Source: a virus
Length of the DNA stretch: 36,202 nt
Direction: 5' to 3' (one strand)
IMG/VR virus record: IMGVR_UViG_3300018424_003932
Span: 1 to 36,202 of that record
A program made the position numbers and the translations under genes. Numbering within the stretch: position 1 is the stretch's first letter; every line of letters begins with the position of its first letter. Under the pieces are notes generated by a model. That model had not been told where the DNA came from. It saw only the letters and a program-made list of their open reading frames with translations, and made no database searches. Shown piece by piece: positions 24,206 through 32,666 of the stretch.

Positions 24206-24434
24206 AGAACAAATTCAAGAAATTTGGAATACCTTTAAAGAGTATCTTGACAAAAAACACATAGAAACTGCCGCAGAAAGATTTGTTGATCTTATGGCAG
24301 ACTATGGTGTTGAGGACAAAACATTTTATGATTCTTTAGGTAATGACGAAGTATTAGATAATGCTATTAACTATTACTTAGATGAAGATGCAGAAGATGT
24401 TTATGATGATGAAGATGAGGATTACTGGAATTAG
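24198..24434 (+). CDS. Small acidic protein between uvsX and uvsY
   Basis: 78 residues, strongly acidic, especially the last 20 (LDEDAEDVYDDEDEDYWN). Two helices seem likely (TEEQIQEIWNTFKEYLDKKH and AAERFVDLMADYG). No Cys, no membrane segment. Overlap with the uvsX stop and AGGAG inside uvsX support real, coupled translation. A highly acidic tail is reminiscent of DNA mimics or of the acidic tails of SSB-interacting proteins, so it may modulate gp32/UvsX/UvsY; this is inference from charge and position. I do not recognise a named family. Confidence 0.7.
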   Translation: MTEEQIQEIWNTFKEYLDKKHIETAAERFVDLMADYGVEDKTFYDSLGNDEVLDNAINYYLDEDAEDVYDDEDEDYWN

Positions 24435-24436
24435 CA

Positions 24437-24892
24437 ATGGGTTGGTATAGCGAAATATCTCGTGATATAAGTAAGATTCCTACAGCAATACAATTCTTTG
24501 AAAGCGAATTACACGATGCTAGATTAGAATGTAAATTGTCAGGCAACTTAGAAAAAGCGAGTGCGGCTATGCCAGGCATTGTTGAACACCGTTTCAATCA
24601 ACTTCAGGAAATTGAAGCTATACTAAACTATTTGAATATTGAGCTACGTAGATTGCGTAGCTCATATTTTAAAAAATATCTTGAAAACTACCAACGTGCA
24701 TTAAGCAGTCGTGATGTTGAAAAATATGTCGATGGCGAAGCAGATGTTGTTGACTACGAAAAAATTATTAATGAATTTGCACTTATTCGTAACAAATGGT
24801 TAGGTGTGTTAAAAGCACTTGATCAGAAACAATGGCAAATAACAAACATTGTTAAACTACGAGTAGCCGGAATGGAAGATGCATCAATTTAA
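24437..24892 (+). CDS. uvsY: Recombination mediator UvsY
   Basis: 151 residues (T4 UvsY has 137). The protein is almost wholly helical: ISRDISKIPTAIQFFESELH, then HRFNQLQEIEAILNYLNIEL followed by RRLRSSYFKKYLENYQRALS, matching the long helical core with basic residues that UvsY uses to bind ssDNA. The C-terminal part, RNKWLGVLKALDQKQWQITN then IVKLRVAGMEDASI, matches UvsY's end (IKSRGFAIKHIQDMRAFEAG in T4). UvsY helps UvsX replace gp32 on ssDNA. It follows the acidic protein by two bases, completing the gp32-uvsX-uvsY block. It is followed by a late-type box for the glycan island. Confidence 0.75.
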   Translation: MGWYSEISRDISKIPTAIQFFESELHDARLECKLSGNLEKASAAMPGIVEHRFNQLQEIEAILNYLNIELRRLRSSYFKKYLENYQRALSSRDVEKYVDGEADVVDYEKIINEFALIRNKWLGVLKALDQKQWQITNIVKLRVAGMEDASI

Positions 24893-24897
24893 TTAAA

Positions 24898-24904
24898 TTA
24901 AATA
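24898..24904 (+). promoter_or_regulatory. Late-like promoter box at the start of the glycan island
   Basis: TTAAATA (24898-24904), then TTGGT and ATG at 24910: exact 5-nt spacing, no Shine-Dalgarno site. One base differs from ATAAATA, so the call is weaker than the others. Confidence 0.5.
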
Positions 24905-24909
24905 TTGGT

Positions 24910-25698
24910 ATGAAATATACCTTTGTTACAAGTCTAAATAAAGACTACTGGAATTCAACAAGTAAAATTAATTTAGAAAGCTGGTGCAACTGCTTACCAG
25001 ACGATGTAAATATCGTTGTTTACAGTGAAGATTTAATACACACTGACAGAGTTAACAAACGTTTAGTTTACAAGCCTTTGTACGACTTATGTAAACCTTT
25101 AGTTGAGTTTAAATTAAAACATAAAGATAATCCTCATTACAATGGGCAAATAGGACGCAAGTTAGAAGGCAGTTCAAAAGCATTTAAATGGAATGGAATA
25201 AAGTTTGCTCATAAAACATTTTCTATTTTTACAGAAGCTAAGACACTTGATGAAGGATATTTGATATGGTTAGATGCTGACGTCCTAATGCATCAGTTTA
25301 TTGATCATGAATATTTAAAAAGATTATTTCCAGAAGACAAAGCTATATCTTACCTAGGACGTCCTAATGAATACGATGAATGCGGATTAATGGGTTATAA
25401 TTTAAATAACCCACTAGCAAAAGATTTTTTAAATAAGTTTGAAAATTTATACCTTACCGGTTTAGATCATTTGCGTGAAACACACGATAGTTGGGTCTTT
25501 TATCAATTGCGACTTAGCTATGATGATCAGAGTCAATTTTTAAATTTAAATCCCAATCCTGTGAATAATAAAAGTCCTTTTAACAATAGCGGTATAAAAG
25601 AAGTTATGGTACACACTAAAGGAAAAAACAAAGAACGTTTACAGCAAAAGTTTTTGAAACGCTTTATGTTAGAAGAAAGACGTAGACAAAATGCTTGA
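24910..25698 (+). CDS. GT-A-like glycosyltransferase, paralogue A
   Basis: 262 residues. A Rossmann-like start (YTFVTSLNKDYW, VNIVVYSED) is followed by FKWNGIKFAHKTFSIFTEA, the DxD-type motif LIWLDADVLMH (about 115-125), and SYLGRPNEYDECGLMGYNLN. DSWVFYQLRL lies near 197-206. DxD motifs coordinate the metal and nucleotide sugar in GT-A enzymes. The same succession of blocks (FKWDAIRFSHK, IVWVDGDTYVH, ITYVGR...ECGFYGLN, HDSYVFG) occurs in the gene at 31821-32666, so the two are paralogues at opposite ends of one island. Donor and acceptor are unknown. It overlaps the methyltransferase start by 8 nt. Confidence 0.7.
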   Translation: MKYTFVTSLNKDYWNSTSKINLESWCNCLPDDVNIVVYSEDLIHTDRVNKRLVYKPLYDLCKPLVEFKLKHKDNPHYNGQIGRKLEGSSKAFKWNGIKFAHKTFSIFTEAKTLDEGYLIWLDADVLMHQFIDHEYLKRLFPEDKAISYLGRPNEYDECGLMGYNLNNPLAKDFLNKFENLYLTGLDHLRETHDSWVFYQLRLSYDDQSQFLNLNPNPVNNKSPFNNSGIKEVMVHTKGKNKERLQQKFLKRFMLEERRRQNA

Positions 25699-26251
25699 AG
25701 AACATCTTGGCGGACATGGAAATAAAACACATCTAGATGAAGGTGTTATTAACTGGTGTATAAAAACATTAGGTATAAAAAGCTATCTTGATATAGGTTG
25801 CGGTCCAGGCGGCATGGTTGAACTTGCTGAAGAGAAAAATTTAAAAGTATTAGGTGTAGATGGCGATCATACTCTTGAAAGAAAAAATGCTAACAATTTT
25901 TTAATTCATGATTTTACAAAAGGTCCTGCGCCTATAAAAGAAAAATATGATTTAGGTTGGAGTGTAGAATTTGTTGAACATGTGTACGAAGAATACCAAC
26001 CAAATTATATGCCAGCATTTCAACAATGTAAGTATGTGATAATGACATACGCACCTCCAGGCTGGAAAGGTCATCATCATGTAAACTTGCAAGAAGAACA
26101 ATATTGGATTGATAAATTTAAAGAATATGGATTCTTTCATATAAGAGCATATACAGATGTAATTAGACAAGTGAGCACAATGAACGCACACAAACGTAAG
26201 AAAGCGTTTGTTCGAAATAGAGGATTATTTTTTGAAAATAGTAGCTATTAA
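25691..26251 (+). CDS. SAM-dependent methyltransferase
   Basis: 186 residues, class I Rossmann methyltransferase. Motif I is YLDIGCGPGG (32-41), followed by an acidic strand end VLGVDGDHT (53-61). KYDLGWSVEFVEHVYEEY holds the post-II FVEHV motif common in small-molecule and FkbM-like methyltransferases, and YVIMTYAPPGWKGHHHVNLQ the motif III region with a His-rich loop. Such enzymes in surface-glycan clusters usually O-methylate sugars or cap chains; the substrate here is not determinable. The start overlaps the upstream glycosyltransferase by 8 nt, and its end overlaps the next gene by 20 nt. Confidence 0.8.
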   Translation: MLEEHLGGHGNKTHLDEGVINWCIKTLGIKSYLDIGCGPGGMVELAEEKNLKVLGVDGDHTLERKNANNFLIHDFTKGPAPIKEKYDLGWSVEFVEHVYEEYQPNYMPAFQQCKYVIMTYAPPGWKGHHHVNLQEEQYWIDKFKEYGFFHIRAYTDVIRQVSTMNAHKRKKAFVRNRGLFFENSSY

Positions 26252-27128
26252 AGAACTAATGTGGAGTTATCATCCTTTGCCTAAGGATTGGATAACTGTA
26301 CCATTTAGTGACAAAGGTACAATAGAGAATGCAGATGTACTCGTGCAAAGTAATCAGTCCGGATCAAAAAAAGAAAAGAAAATAGGACACATTTACAAAT
26401 ATGTAAAAGAATCTGGTAAGCCTTTTATTGTAACTGAAAGTGCAGTGTTTAGAAAAAATATGCCACAACCACCTAATCCAATGGCATATCACAGATACAG
26501 TTGGACAAGTTATTTTAGAGACGAAGGCGATTACTGTAATGAAAATAGTCCATCAGATAGATGGGAGCAGGTTAAAAAAGATCAAAATCTTACAGTTAAA
26601 GATTGGCGCACAAAAGGTGATTATGTCCTTGTTATGCTACAACGTCCTGGAGATAGTAGCTTAGTAAATTTAATAAAGAAGCACAAAAGTTACGAAGGAT
26701 TTGTAACGCATACACTACAAGAGATAAAGCAAAATACTGATAGACCTATTAGAGTACGTATGCATCCATTACGTCAAGATAGACAGTTAGCAATACTGAA
26801 GAACTTTGATGTTACTATAAGTGATAATATGGAAGGTGCAGGAATTTTAGAAGGTGGTACAGGATTACAAAAAGACTTTGATAATGCTTGGTGTGTTGTA
26901 GGCTTTAACAGTAACGGACTTACAGAAAGTGTTATGGAGGGAATACCAACATTCAGCATGTGTCCTAGTTCAATGGCTTGGGACGTTTCAAATAAAACAT
27001 TAAAACTTATTGAACAGCCTATGATGTTTGAAAGACAACAATGGCTCAACAATCTAGCATATTGTCAATGGCGTGAAGATGAATGTGTAGCCGGATTGCC
27101 ATGGGAGCACTTAAAGAAGGCTTTGTAA
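26232..27128 (+). CDS. GT-B-like glycan-transfer protein, paralogue 1
   Basis: 298 residues if started at TTG 26232 (MKIVAIKELMWSYHP; GAGGA about 8 nt upstream). The C-terminal half has the family pattern TDRPIRVRMHP, then WCVVGFNSNGLTESVMEGIPTF and a final QQWLNNLAYCQWREDECVAG. The HP ... NS ... E-x-x-x-G-x-P-x-F arrangement is like the donor-side half of GT-B enzymes of the KpsC/KpsS (Kdo-transferase) kind. It shares this with the genes at 30048, 30878 and 32656, so four copies exist. The N-terminal half is more divergent, as expected for an acceptor domain. Its 3' end overlaps the convergent hydrolase gene by 18 bp. Function is inferred from pattern and context only. Confidence 0.65.
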   Translation: MKIVAIKELMWSYHPLPKDWITVPFSDKGTIENADVLVQSNQSGSKKEKKIGHIYKYVKESGKPFIVTESAVFRKNMPQPPNPMAYHRYSWTSYFRDEGDYCNENSPSDRWEQVKKDQNLTVKDWRTKGDYVLVMLQRPGDSSLVNLIKKHKSYEGFVTHTLQEIKQNTDRPIRVRMHPLRQDRQLAILKNFDVTISDNMEGAGILEGGTGLQKDFDNAWCVVGFNSNGLTESVMEGIPTFSMCPSSMAWDVSNKTLKLIEQPMMFERQQWLNNLAYCQWREDECVAGLPWEHLKKAL

Positions 27129-27722
27129 ATACGGTTCAGTAATTTTTACATCTTCTTTAAAATAATCATTAATTAATGTATACAAATTTCCCGACTTTTT
27201 AAATTTTTCTGCAATTACATGTCCACCAAATACAGTCTGTTTATTAATATTAGGAGTATCAGGCATCATACTCATATGTTTTTGATCTTTGGCTTTGTGT
27301 CCTGTAATTAAACAATAGTTGGTCCAGTTTACAAACGTAGCTTTTGGATATTTAAATTTTTTCCAAGTTATTTGTTTACGCCATCTATCTTCCCAAGGAA
27401 CTATTGTTTTGTCCATACTAAATTGAGGACTAAATGCAAGGACTTTTTGTGTGGGATAAAAATTACTAAACATAATTGCATTGAATCCTCCCATGCTATT
27501 ACCTATAGCGTAGACGTTATAAGTTTTAATATGTTTGGTTATTTCATTTATATCTATTGCACTGAAATAACTTTTATTATGATCTAACACCCATATTACA
27601 TTATAACCATTATTTTTTAAATTATAGAATTCTCTATTAACACCTTGTATAGTGTTTCCAATACTAGAGAAACTTACTATTGTGTGTTTACTTCCTGTAT
27701 ATAAATGTTTGATCTCAACCAT
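27111..27722 (-). CDS. Alpha/beta hydrolase
   Basis: 203 residues. The nucleophile elbow is AIGNSMGGFNA with Ser76, and KVLAFSPQFSMDK is the following strand. The catalytic His is likely His168 in FGGHVIAEKF; a candidate acid is Asp146. There is no signal peptide, so it acts inside the cell. In glycan clusters such proteins can be acyl esterases or deacylases; the substrate is unknown. It is the only minus-strand gene in the island and has its own late-type box, with 5-nt spacing to the ATG. It is divergent from the SGNH hydrolase gene, so the two hydrolases share a 39-bp promoter region. Confidence 0.75.
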   Translation of the reverse strand: MVEIKHLYTGSKHTIVSFSSIGNTIQGVNREFYNLKNNGYNVIWVLDHNKSYFSAIDINEITKHIKTYNVYAIGNSMGGFNAIMFSNFYPTQKVLAFSPQFSMDKTIVPWEDRWRKQITWKKFKYPKATFVNWTNYCLITGHKAKDQKHMSMMPDTPNINKQTVFGGHVIAEKFKKSGNLYTLINDYFKEDVKITEPYLQSLL

Positions 27723-27727
27723 AATAT

Positions 27728-27756
27728 TATTTATTGTAAAAGTGCGTATATAAATA
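27728..27756. promoter_or_regulatory. Divergent late promoter pair of the two hydrolase genes
   Basis: Minus box ATAAATA (27734-27728), ATATT, then ATG at 27722. Plus box ATAAATA (27750-27756), CCTAC, then ATG at 27762. Both have the exact 5-nt gap and neither gene has a Shine-Dalgarno site. Confidence 0.65.
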
Positions 27757-27761
27757 CCTAC

Positions 27762-28628
27762 ATGAAGACCTTACACACATTTGGCTGTTCAATTACACAA
27801 GGATATGCACTTCCTGATGTTGTAAATCCTGTTCTTAACGAGAATGGCGAGCCATACACTAAAGAAGAAATAAACGCTAAAAACATTAAAATTAATTGGG
27901 AAGACATTCATATTTTAAAACCTAGTGAACATGCATGGCCAAAAATATTAGCTGATAAGCTAAATGTTCCGGTAATTAATCATGCACGTAGAGGAGCGTG
28001 TTTTCAGCAGATAGCGAGACAGTGTGCAGTAGGTGCAAAAGATATACAACCGGACGACACAGTAATAGTAATGTGGACATATATGTCTAGACTATCATTA
28101 CAATGGCCTGCTAGAACATCGGTTCCTTTTTGTAACATAGCAGATTCAAATTGGGGATGGAAAACAGTAATATTAGGTTTTAATAGATTTTTTGGTTTGT
28201 CAGGATCAGATGAAAATACAAGTGAGGATGATAAAGAAATACAAGAATACATCGAAAAATCTACAAAAGAAACGTATTTGGATCCAATGGGTGTATATAA
28301 TAGATACTATAATAGTTTAGTATTACAGCAAATGGTTGACGGATTTTTAAAAGCAACTGGTGCAAGGGTAATACATTTAAGTGTAGAGACTGAGTCTGTA
28401 TTACGTCAACTTGAATTTGCAAGAGATGAACTGAGTAATACATTAAAAGAACCTTATAATATTCCAAGTCCAGATGAATGGTATAATTTAGATATAGATT
28501 ACCAAAGCAGTTTTACGATATTAGATCCTAGTATTCCTCCAGCAGAAAACGACATGCACCCTAGTGTTACTCACCATAAAAATTTTGCTGAATTGATTCA
28601 TAAAAAATATTTTGAAGGACAAACATGA
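27762..28628 (+). CDS. SGNH/GDSL hydrolase-like protein
   Basis: 288 residues from ATG 27762. Block I is TFGCSITQGY with the nucleophile Ser10; NHARRGACFQQIARQ has the Gly/Arg of block II; DTVIVMWTYMSR is a block III-like strand; and DMHPSVTHHKNFAELI near 264 holds the Asp/His of block V. The DMHPS spacing (Asp-x-His) is one residue shorter than the usual DxxH, so the exact acid is uncertain. Such enzymes remove or transfer O-acyl groups, often acetyl on sugars, which fits the island. There is no signal peptide. It overlaps the next gene by 4 nt (ATGA). Confidence 0.75.
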   Translation: MKTLHTFGCSITQGYALPDVVNPVLNENGEPYTKEEINAKNIKINWEDIHILKPSEHAWPKILADKLNVPVINHARRGACFQQIARQCAVGAKDIQPDDTVIVMWTYMSRLSLQWPARTSVPFCNIADSNWGWKTVILGFNRFFGLSGSDENTSEDDKEIQEYIEKSTKETYLDPMGVYNRYYNSLVLQQMVDGFLKATGARVIHLSVETESVLRQLEFARDELSNTLKEPYNIPSPDEWYNLDIDYQSSFTILDPSIPPAENDMHPSVTHHKNFAELIHKKYFEGQT

Positions 28629-29395
28629 AAACTATTGTATTAGTAACAGGAGGATTTGATCCTTTACATTCAGGCCATATTGAATATTTTAAGGCGGCTA
28701 AATCTTTAGGTGATGAATTACATGTAGGTTTAAATTCAGACGATTGGCTTACAAATAAAAAAGGACGTCCTTTTATGTCTTTTAAGGACAGAGCAAATGT
28801 TATTGAACAACTAAGTATTGTTGACAGAGTCATAAGTTTTGATGACAGTGACGGCAGTGCATGTGGTGCAATCTATAAAACAATGGCAACTCATGGAGAT
28901 GTTAAAATTGTTTTTGCTAACGGTGGAGATAGAACAAACACCACTACACCAGAATATGAAACATACGGAGAATTGCCTAAAGTTGAATTTGCGTTTGGTG
29001 TAGGTGGAGAAAATAAAATAAATTCTAGTAGTTGGATATTAGATGAATGGAAAGCGCCTAAAACAGAACGTAGTTGGGGGTATTATAGAGTGATACATGA
29101 ATATGACAGACATACTAAAGTAAAAGAATTAACAGTACCTCCGGGTAAAAGACTATCAATGCAAAGACATGCAGAACGTAGCGAACATTGGTTTGTAGCT
29201 GAAGGAACTGCAACAGTATATACTCTAGACAGTAGTTCCGACGTTGATTTACTTGGAGTTTATGAACAACACAGAAGTTTACACATACCTGTAAACACAT
29301 GGCATCAACTTGTTAATGAACATAACGAACCATTGAAATTAGTTGAAATACAATATGGAAAAAATTGTGTTGAGGAGGATATAGAAAGAAAATGA
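28625..29395 (+). CDS. Nucleotidyltransferase fused to a phosphomannose-isomerase-type cupin
   Basis: 256 residues, two domains. Residues 1-140: a cytidylyltransferase-like fold with GGFDPLHSGHIEYFKAAKSL (HSGH at 15-18) and LHVGLNSDDWLTNKKGRPF, closest in style to the C-terminal half of HldE. Residues about 150-250: a ManC-type cupin with RSWGYYRVIHEYDRHTKVKE, LSMQRHAERSEHWFV and HIPVNTWHQLVNEH. The two domains would activate a sugar phosphate with a nucleotide and bind or isomerise a sugar phosphate. In ManC the cupin is fused to a different, GT-A-type nucleotidyltransferase, so this pairing is uncommon. Overlapping ATGA junctions on both sides place it in the late glycan operon. Confidence 0.8.
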   Translation: MKTIVLVTGGFDPLHSGHIEYFKAAKSLGDELHVGLNSDDWLTNKKGRPFMSFKDRANVIEQLSIVDRVISFDDSDGSACGAIYKTMATHGDVKIVFANGGDRTNTTTPEYETYGELPKVEFAFGVGGENKINSSSWILDEWKAPKTERSWGYYRVIHEYDRHTKVKELTVPPGKRLSMQRHAERSEHWFVAEGTATVYTLDSSSDVDLLGVYEQHRSLHIPVNTWHQLVNEHNEPLKLVEIQYGKNCVEEDIERK

Positions 29396-30066
29396 AAATA
29401 TTTGTAGGCTATGATACTAGAGAAGATATTGCATATCAAGTGTGCAAGCACAGTATCGAAACAAGAAGTCCCGATGCAGATGTGCGTCCGTTAAAACAAC
29501 AGGAATTAAGAGATGCAGGTTGGTATACTCGTCCAATAGATAAACTAGCATCAACTGAATTTACGTTTACACGGTTTCTTATACCTGAACTTGTAAATTT
29601 TGAAGGTTGGGCTGTGTTTATGGATTGTGATATGATCTTAACAACAGATATAAAAGAACTGTTTGATCAAGCAGATGACAAGTATGCTGTAATGTGTGTA
29701 CATCATGACTACAAAGTTAAAGAAGGTACAAAAATGGATGGACAAAAACAAACTATCTATCCACGTAAAAATTGGTCAAGTGTGATGTTGTTTAACTGTG
29801 GTCATCCTAGTAATGCAAAACTTACTATGGATCTTGTTAATGATAAAGAAATTAATGGTGCCTACTTGCATAGATTTAGTTGGTTAAAAGATGAAGAAAT
29901 TGGAGAATTGGATCATACTTGGAATTATCTTGTTGGTGTTTATGACGATGTAGAGACACCAAAACTAATACATTATACAGAAGGTGGTCCTTGGTTTGAA
30001 AACTACCGAAACTGTGAATACAATGAATTATGGAAACAGGAATTAAAATGCATGATGGATCTGTAA
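29392..30066 (+). CDS. GT8-like glycosyltransferase
   Basis: 224 residues. KIFVGYDTREDIAYQVCKHS is the start of many phage and bacterial GT8-like proteins; STEFTFTRFLIPEL precedes WAVFMDCDMILTTDIKELFD, where D-C-D is the metal/donor motif. WSSVMLFNCGHPSN and LDHTWNYLVGVY follow, and KLIHYTEGGPWFENY is a typical final block with the His. GT8 enzymes are retaining and use UDP- or other nucleotide sugars. It overlaps the nucleotidyltransferase-cupin gene by 4 nt, suggesting that the latter makes its donor. It is not the same family as the DxD proteins at 24910 and 31821. Confidence 0.82.
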   Translation: MKIFVGYDTREDIAYQVCKHSIETRSPDADVRPLKQQELRDAGWYTRPIDKLASTEFTFTRFLIPELVNFEGWAVFMDCDMILTTDIKELFDQADDKYAVMCVHHDYKVKEGTKMDGQKQTIYPRKNWSSVMLFNCGHPSNAKLTMDLVNDKEINGAYLHRFSWLKDEEIGELDHTWNYLVGVYDDVETPKLIHYTEGGPWFENYRNCEYNELWKQELKCMMDL

Positions 30067-30881
30067 AACATCATCTAGCAATAGATGAAAATGATCAAAT
30101 ATTAAAATGTTGGACCAAGGGCATTGGTGCAACTTACATACACGATTGGAAACAACTGAAAGAATATGATACCAATTTACCAGTAAGTTTTAGAGGTATG
30201 ACTGGTAGAAAAATTGTTGCTGAATGTGAAAGAACAGGCCGAGATTATTTTTATATTGATACTGGATATTTAGGTAATAGACAAAAAAGAAAAGTATTTC
30301 ATAGAGTAGTAAAAAATGGTATGCAACACAGTAACTTTAAAAACTTGCCAAATGATAGATGGAGAGAACTATCTGGTAGAGCTAGAGATTTTAGCTACGC
30401 ATTTAGAGGCTGGACTAAATCAAAAAATCAAGGAAGGAATATTTTACTAGTAACACCTTCCGAAAAGCCTTGTAAATTTTATGGAATCAACAGAGATGAC
30501 TGGGTAAAAGAAACAACAGAACTAATAAAAAAATATACTGACAAAGAAATAATTGTTAGAGATAAAGGACTACGTCATCAAAGAATAGGTGACGGAAGCA
30601 TCTTTAATCAGTTTGATGAAGATAAAATTTTTGCTGTAGTAACATACAACAGTATTGCGGCAACTGAAGCTATTATGTATGGTGTACCAGCATTTACAAC
30701 TGCTCCAGGTGCGGCTGATATGCTATGTGAAAAAGACCTTAGTAAATTAGAAACACCTAAGTATAGCGACCCGCAACTTGTGCAAAATTGGTTACACTGG
30801 TTATGTTACTGTCAGTTTACAACTGATGAACTTGTAAATGGAGAAGCATACAGAATTATACAGGAGCACGACATACGATGA
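30048..30881 (+). CDS. GT-B-like glycan-transfer protein, paralogue 2
   Basis: 277 residues from ATG 30048, which has AGGA 8 nt upstream; an ATG at 30030 is possible. It shares with paralogues 1, 3 and 4 the order YTDKEIIVRDKG, FAVVTYNSIAATEAIMYGVP and NWLHWLCYCQFTTDELVNGE. The usual R-x-HP is changed to RDKG, so a conserved His-Pro of the family is missing here, which may mean changed specificity or activity. IFAVVTYNSIAATEA is close to the xxNSxxxxEA donor motif of KpsS-type transferases. It overlaps the GT8 gene by 19 nt and the next by 4 nt. Confidence 0.65.
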   Translation: MHDGSVKHHLAIDENDQILKCWTKGIGATYIHDWKQLKEYDTNLPVSFRGMTGRKIVAECERTGRDYFYIDTGYLGNRQKRKVFHRVVKNGMQHSNFKNLPNDRWRELSGRARDFSYAFRGWTKSKNQGRNILLVTPSEKPCKFYGINRDDWVKETTELIKKYTDKEIIVRDKGLRHQRIGDGSIFNQFDEDKIFAVVTYNSIAATEAIMYGVPAFTTAPGAADMLCEKDLSKLETPKYSDPQLVQNWLHWLCYCQFTTDELVNGEAYRIIQEHDIR

Positions 30882-31819
30882 ATGGATTAACTGTTGCTTC
30901 ATACTTAATGGGTATTCCTCCAGGAAATACCAATCCTGAAAAACCTAGAATTATAAATGATTTTATTAAAGGTGTAAATGCATGTGGAGACAGAGGTGCA
31001 GTAGTAACGGGCTGGCATCCTATGAATACTGATGTAGCAGTAATACAAGGATTTGTTCATGCAAACAGTAAAAACACAAGACACTTACGGTTAAGAAAAC
31101 AAGTATACGAAAATCAAATCCTTAGAAATAAAAGATGTGTAATTGTAGATAGTAATTTGTTTTTAAGTTTTGATCCAGGTAATACAAAAACATATTTACG
31201 GTATAGCTTTGATGGAGTATTTCCAACTACTGGTGAATATTGTTATGATAATCCTAACCCTTACAGGTGGGAAAAACTTAGTAAAGATTTGAACATAAAA
31301 GTTAAACCTTGGCGAAAACCCGACGGTGGTACAATACTTTTATGTTGCCAAAGAGACGGTGGTTGGAGTATGGATTCAGAGCCTGTTGTAAGTTGGATTG
31401 TACAAACAGTTACTCAAGTAAGACATTATACTGACAAACAAATTGTAGTTAGATTTCATCCTGGAGATAAAAATGTAAGAAATCATATAAGACATCTTGC
31501 AAGATATAAAATTGGAAATTTAAGAATAAGCAATAGTGAAAATATCTTCACTGATTTTGCAACCGCTTGTGCAGTAGTAAACCATAATAGTAGTCCTGCC
31601 GTTGCAAGTGTTATCGAAGGCATACCTACATTCCAAACAGATGTAGAAAGAAGCCAGGCTAAAGATGTTGTACATAGTGATATGAAATATATTAACGAAC
31701 CAAAAGAATTTGAAAGAGAAGGTTGGCTACATAAACTTGCACAATGCCACTGGACTCTTGACGAAGTAGCCGCAGGCGAAGCATGGCGTCACATGCGTAA
31801 ATGGGCAGTAAAGGAATAA
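30878..31819 (+). CDS. GT-B-like glycan-transfer protein, paralogue 3
   Basis: 313 residues. The N-terminal half has NDFIKGVNACGD, DVAVIQGFV and NKRCVIVDSNLFLSFDPG, comparable to paralogue 4. A linker KVKPWRKPDGGTILLCCQRD (also seen as KPWREQGNHILICGQ in paralogue 4) leads into TDKQIVVRFHPGDKN, ACAVVNHNSSPAVASVIEGI and REGWLHKLAQCHWTLDEVAA. This copy has the most canonical R-x-HP and HNSSPA motifs. It is probably a donor-binding GT-B fold enzyme. It starts with an ATGA overlap, and the next gene follows its stop by one base. Confidence 0.68.
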   Translation: MNGLTVASYLMGIPPGNTNPEKPRIINDFIKGVNACGDRGAVVTGWHPMNTDVAVIQGFVHANSKNTRHLRLRKQVYENQILRNKRCVIVDSNLFLSFDPGNTKTYLRYSFDGVFPTTGEYCYDNPNPYRWEKLSKDLNIKVKPWRKPDGGTILLCCQRDGGWSMDSEPVVSWIVQTVTQVRHYTDKQIVVRFHPGDKNVRNHIRHLARYKIGNLRISNSENIFTDFATACAVVNHNSSPAVASVIEGIPTFQTDVERSQAKDVVHSDMKYINEPKEFEREGWLHKLAQCHWTLDEVAAGEAWRHMRKWAVKE

Positions 31820-31820
31820 C

Positions 31821-32666
31821 ATGAATATTGTAGCTTTAACAACATTTAATAACGAAGGACTTTTTACATACGGCCAGAGATTAATAGACAGTTGGGCAAA
31901 AAATGTAGATCCAAAAATTAAACTGCTAGTCTATGCAGAGGATTGTGTGCCTACAATCCCTGAAGGAGCAAATATACAAATTTTAAATGCAGATGCTTTA
32001 CCAGAAAAGAAAGCATTTATTGAACGCTGGAAAAATGAACCAAAAGCGACTGGTACACCTCCGCCTGAAATAAAACGCAGACGTCCAAGAGATTGGCATA
32101 AAGAATTTAAATGGGACGCTATTAGATTTTCACATAAAGTTTATGCAGTATTTGACGCTTACGAAAACGAACCAGCTGATTGGATAGTATGGGTTGACGG
32201 AGATACATACGTTCATAGTGCTTGGAGTCATGAAAACTTTGCAAAATTACTACCAAAAGAAAGTTGGATCACTTATGTAGGCAGAGGAGCAGGGTCTCAA
32301 ACTTGGCCCGAATGTGGATTTTATGGTTTGAATAAAAACGACAAACAGTGTGTAAACTTCATAAAAGAATTTAAAGATTATTATAATAGTGCAGAGACTG
32401 GAATATTTACATTAGAAGAATGGCATGATAGTTATGTATTTGGTCATATCTTAATGAAACATAAAAATTATAATCCAAGGGCATTAGATTATAGCGCATC
32501 AATATATGTAAAAACTGCAAAGACAGGCGGTGGAGGTCATCCACTCATTAACACTGAACTAGGTAGATATATTGATCATATGAAAGGTGATCGTAAGTAT
32601 ACAGGTCATAGTAAGAAAAAAGATTTAATGACAGAAAGATCAGAAGCATATTGGAATGAAATTTAA
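31821..32666 (+). CDS. GT-A-like glycosyltransferase, paralogue B
   Basis: 281 residues. It starts NIVALTTFNNEGLFTYGQRL and has VYAEDCVPTIP, then FKWDAIRFSHKVYAVFDAYE, IVWVDGDTYVHSAW (DxD-type site at about 131-134), ITYVGRGAGSQTWPECGFYG and TLEEWHDSYVFGHILMKHK. It is the clear paralogue of 24910-25698, with an extra loop rich in Pro/Arg (PPPEIKRRRPRDWHKEF) near residues 78-94. A GGGGHP loop near residue 240 has no match in paralogue A. Donor unknown; a metal-dependent GT-A fold is inferred. AAGGA precedes the ATG. It overlaps the next gene by 11 nt. Confidence 0.72.
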   Translation: MNIVALTTFNNEGLFTYGQRLIDSWAKNVDPKIKLLVYAEDCVPTIPEGANIQILNADALPEKKAFIERWKNEPKATGTPPPEIKRRRPRDWHKEFKWDAIRFSHKVYAVFDAYENEPADWIVWVDGDTYVHSAWSHENFAKLLPKESWITYVGRGAGSQTWPECGFYGLNKNDKQCVNFIKEFKDYYNSAETGIFTLEEWHDSYVFGHILMKHKNYNPRALDYSASIYVKTAKTGGGGHPLINTELGRYIDHMKGDRKYTGHSKKKDLMTERSEAYWNEI

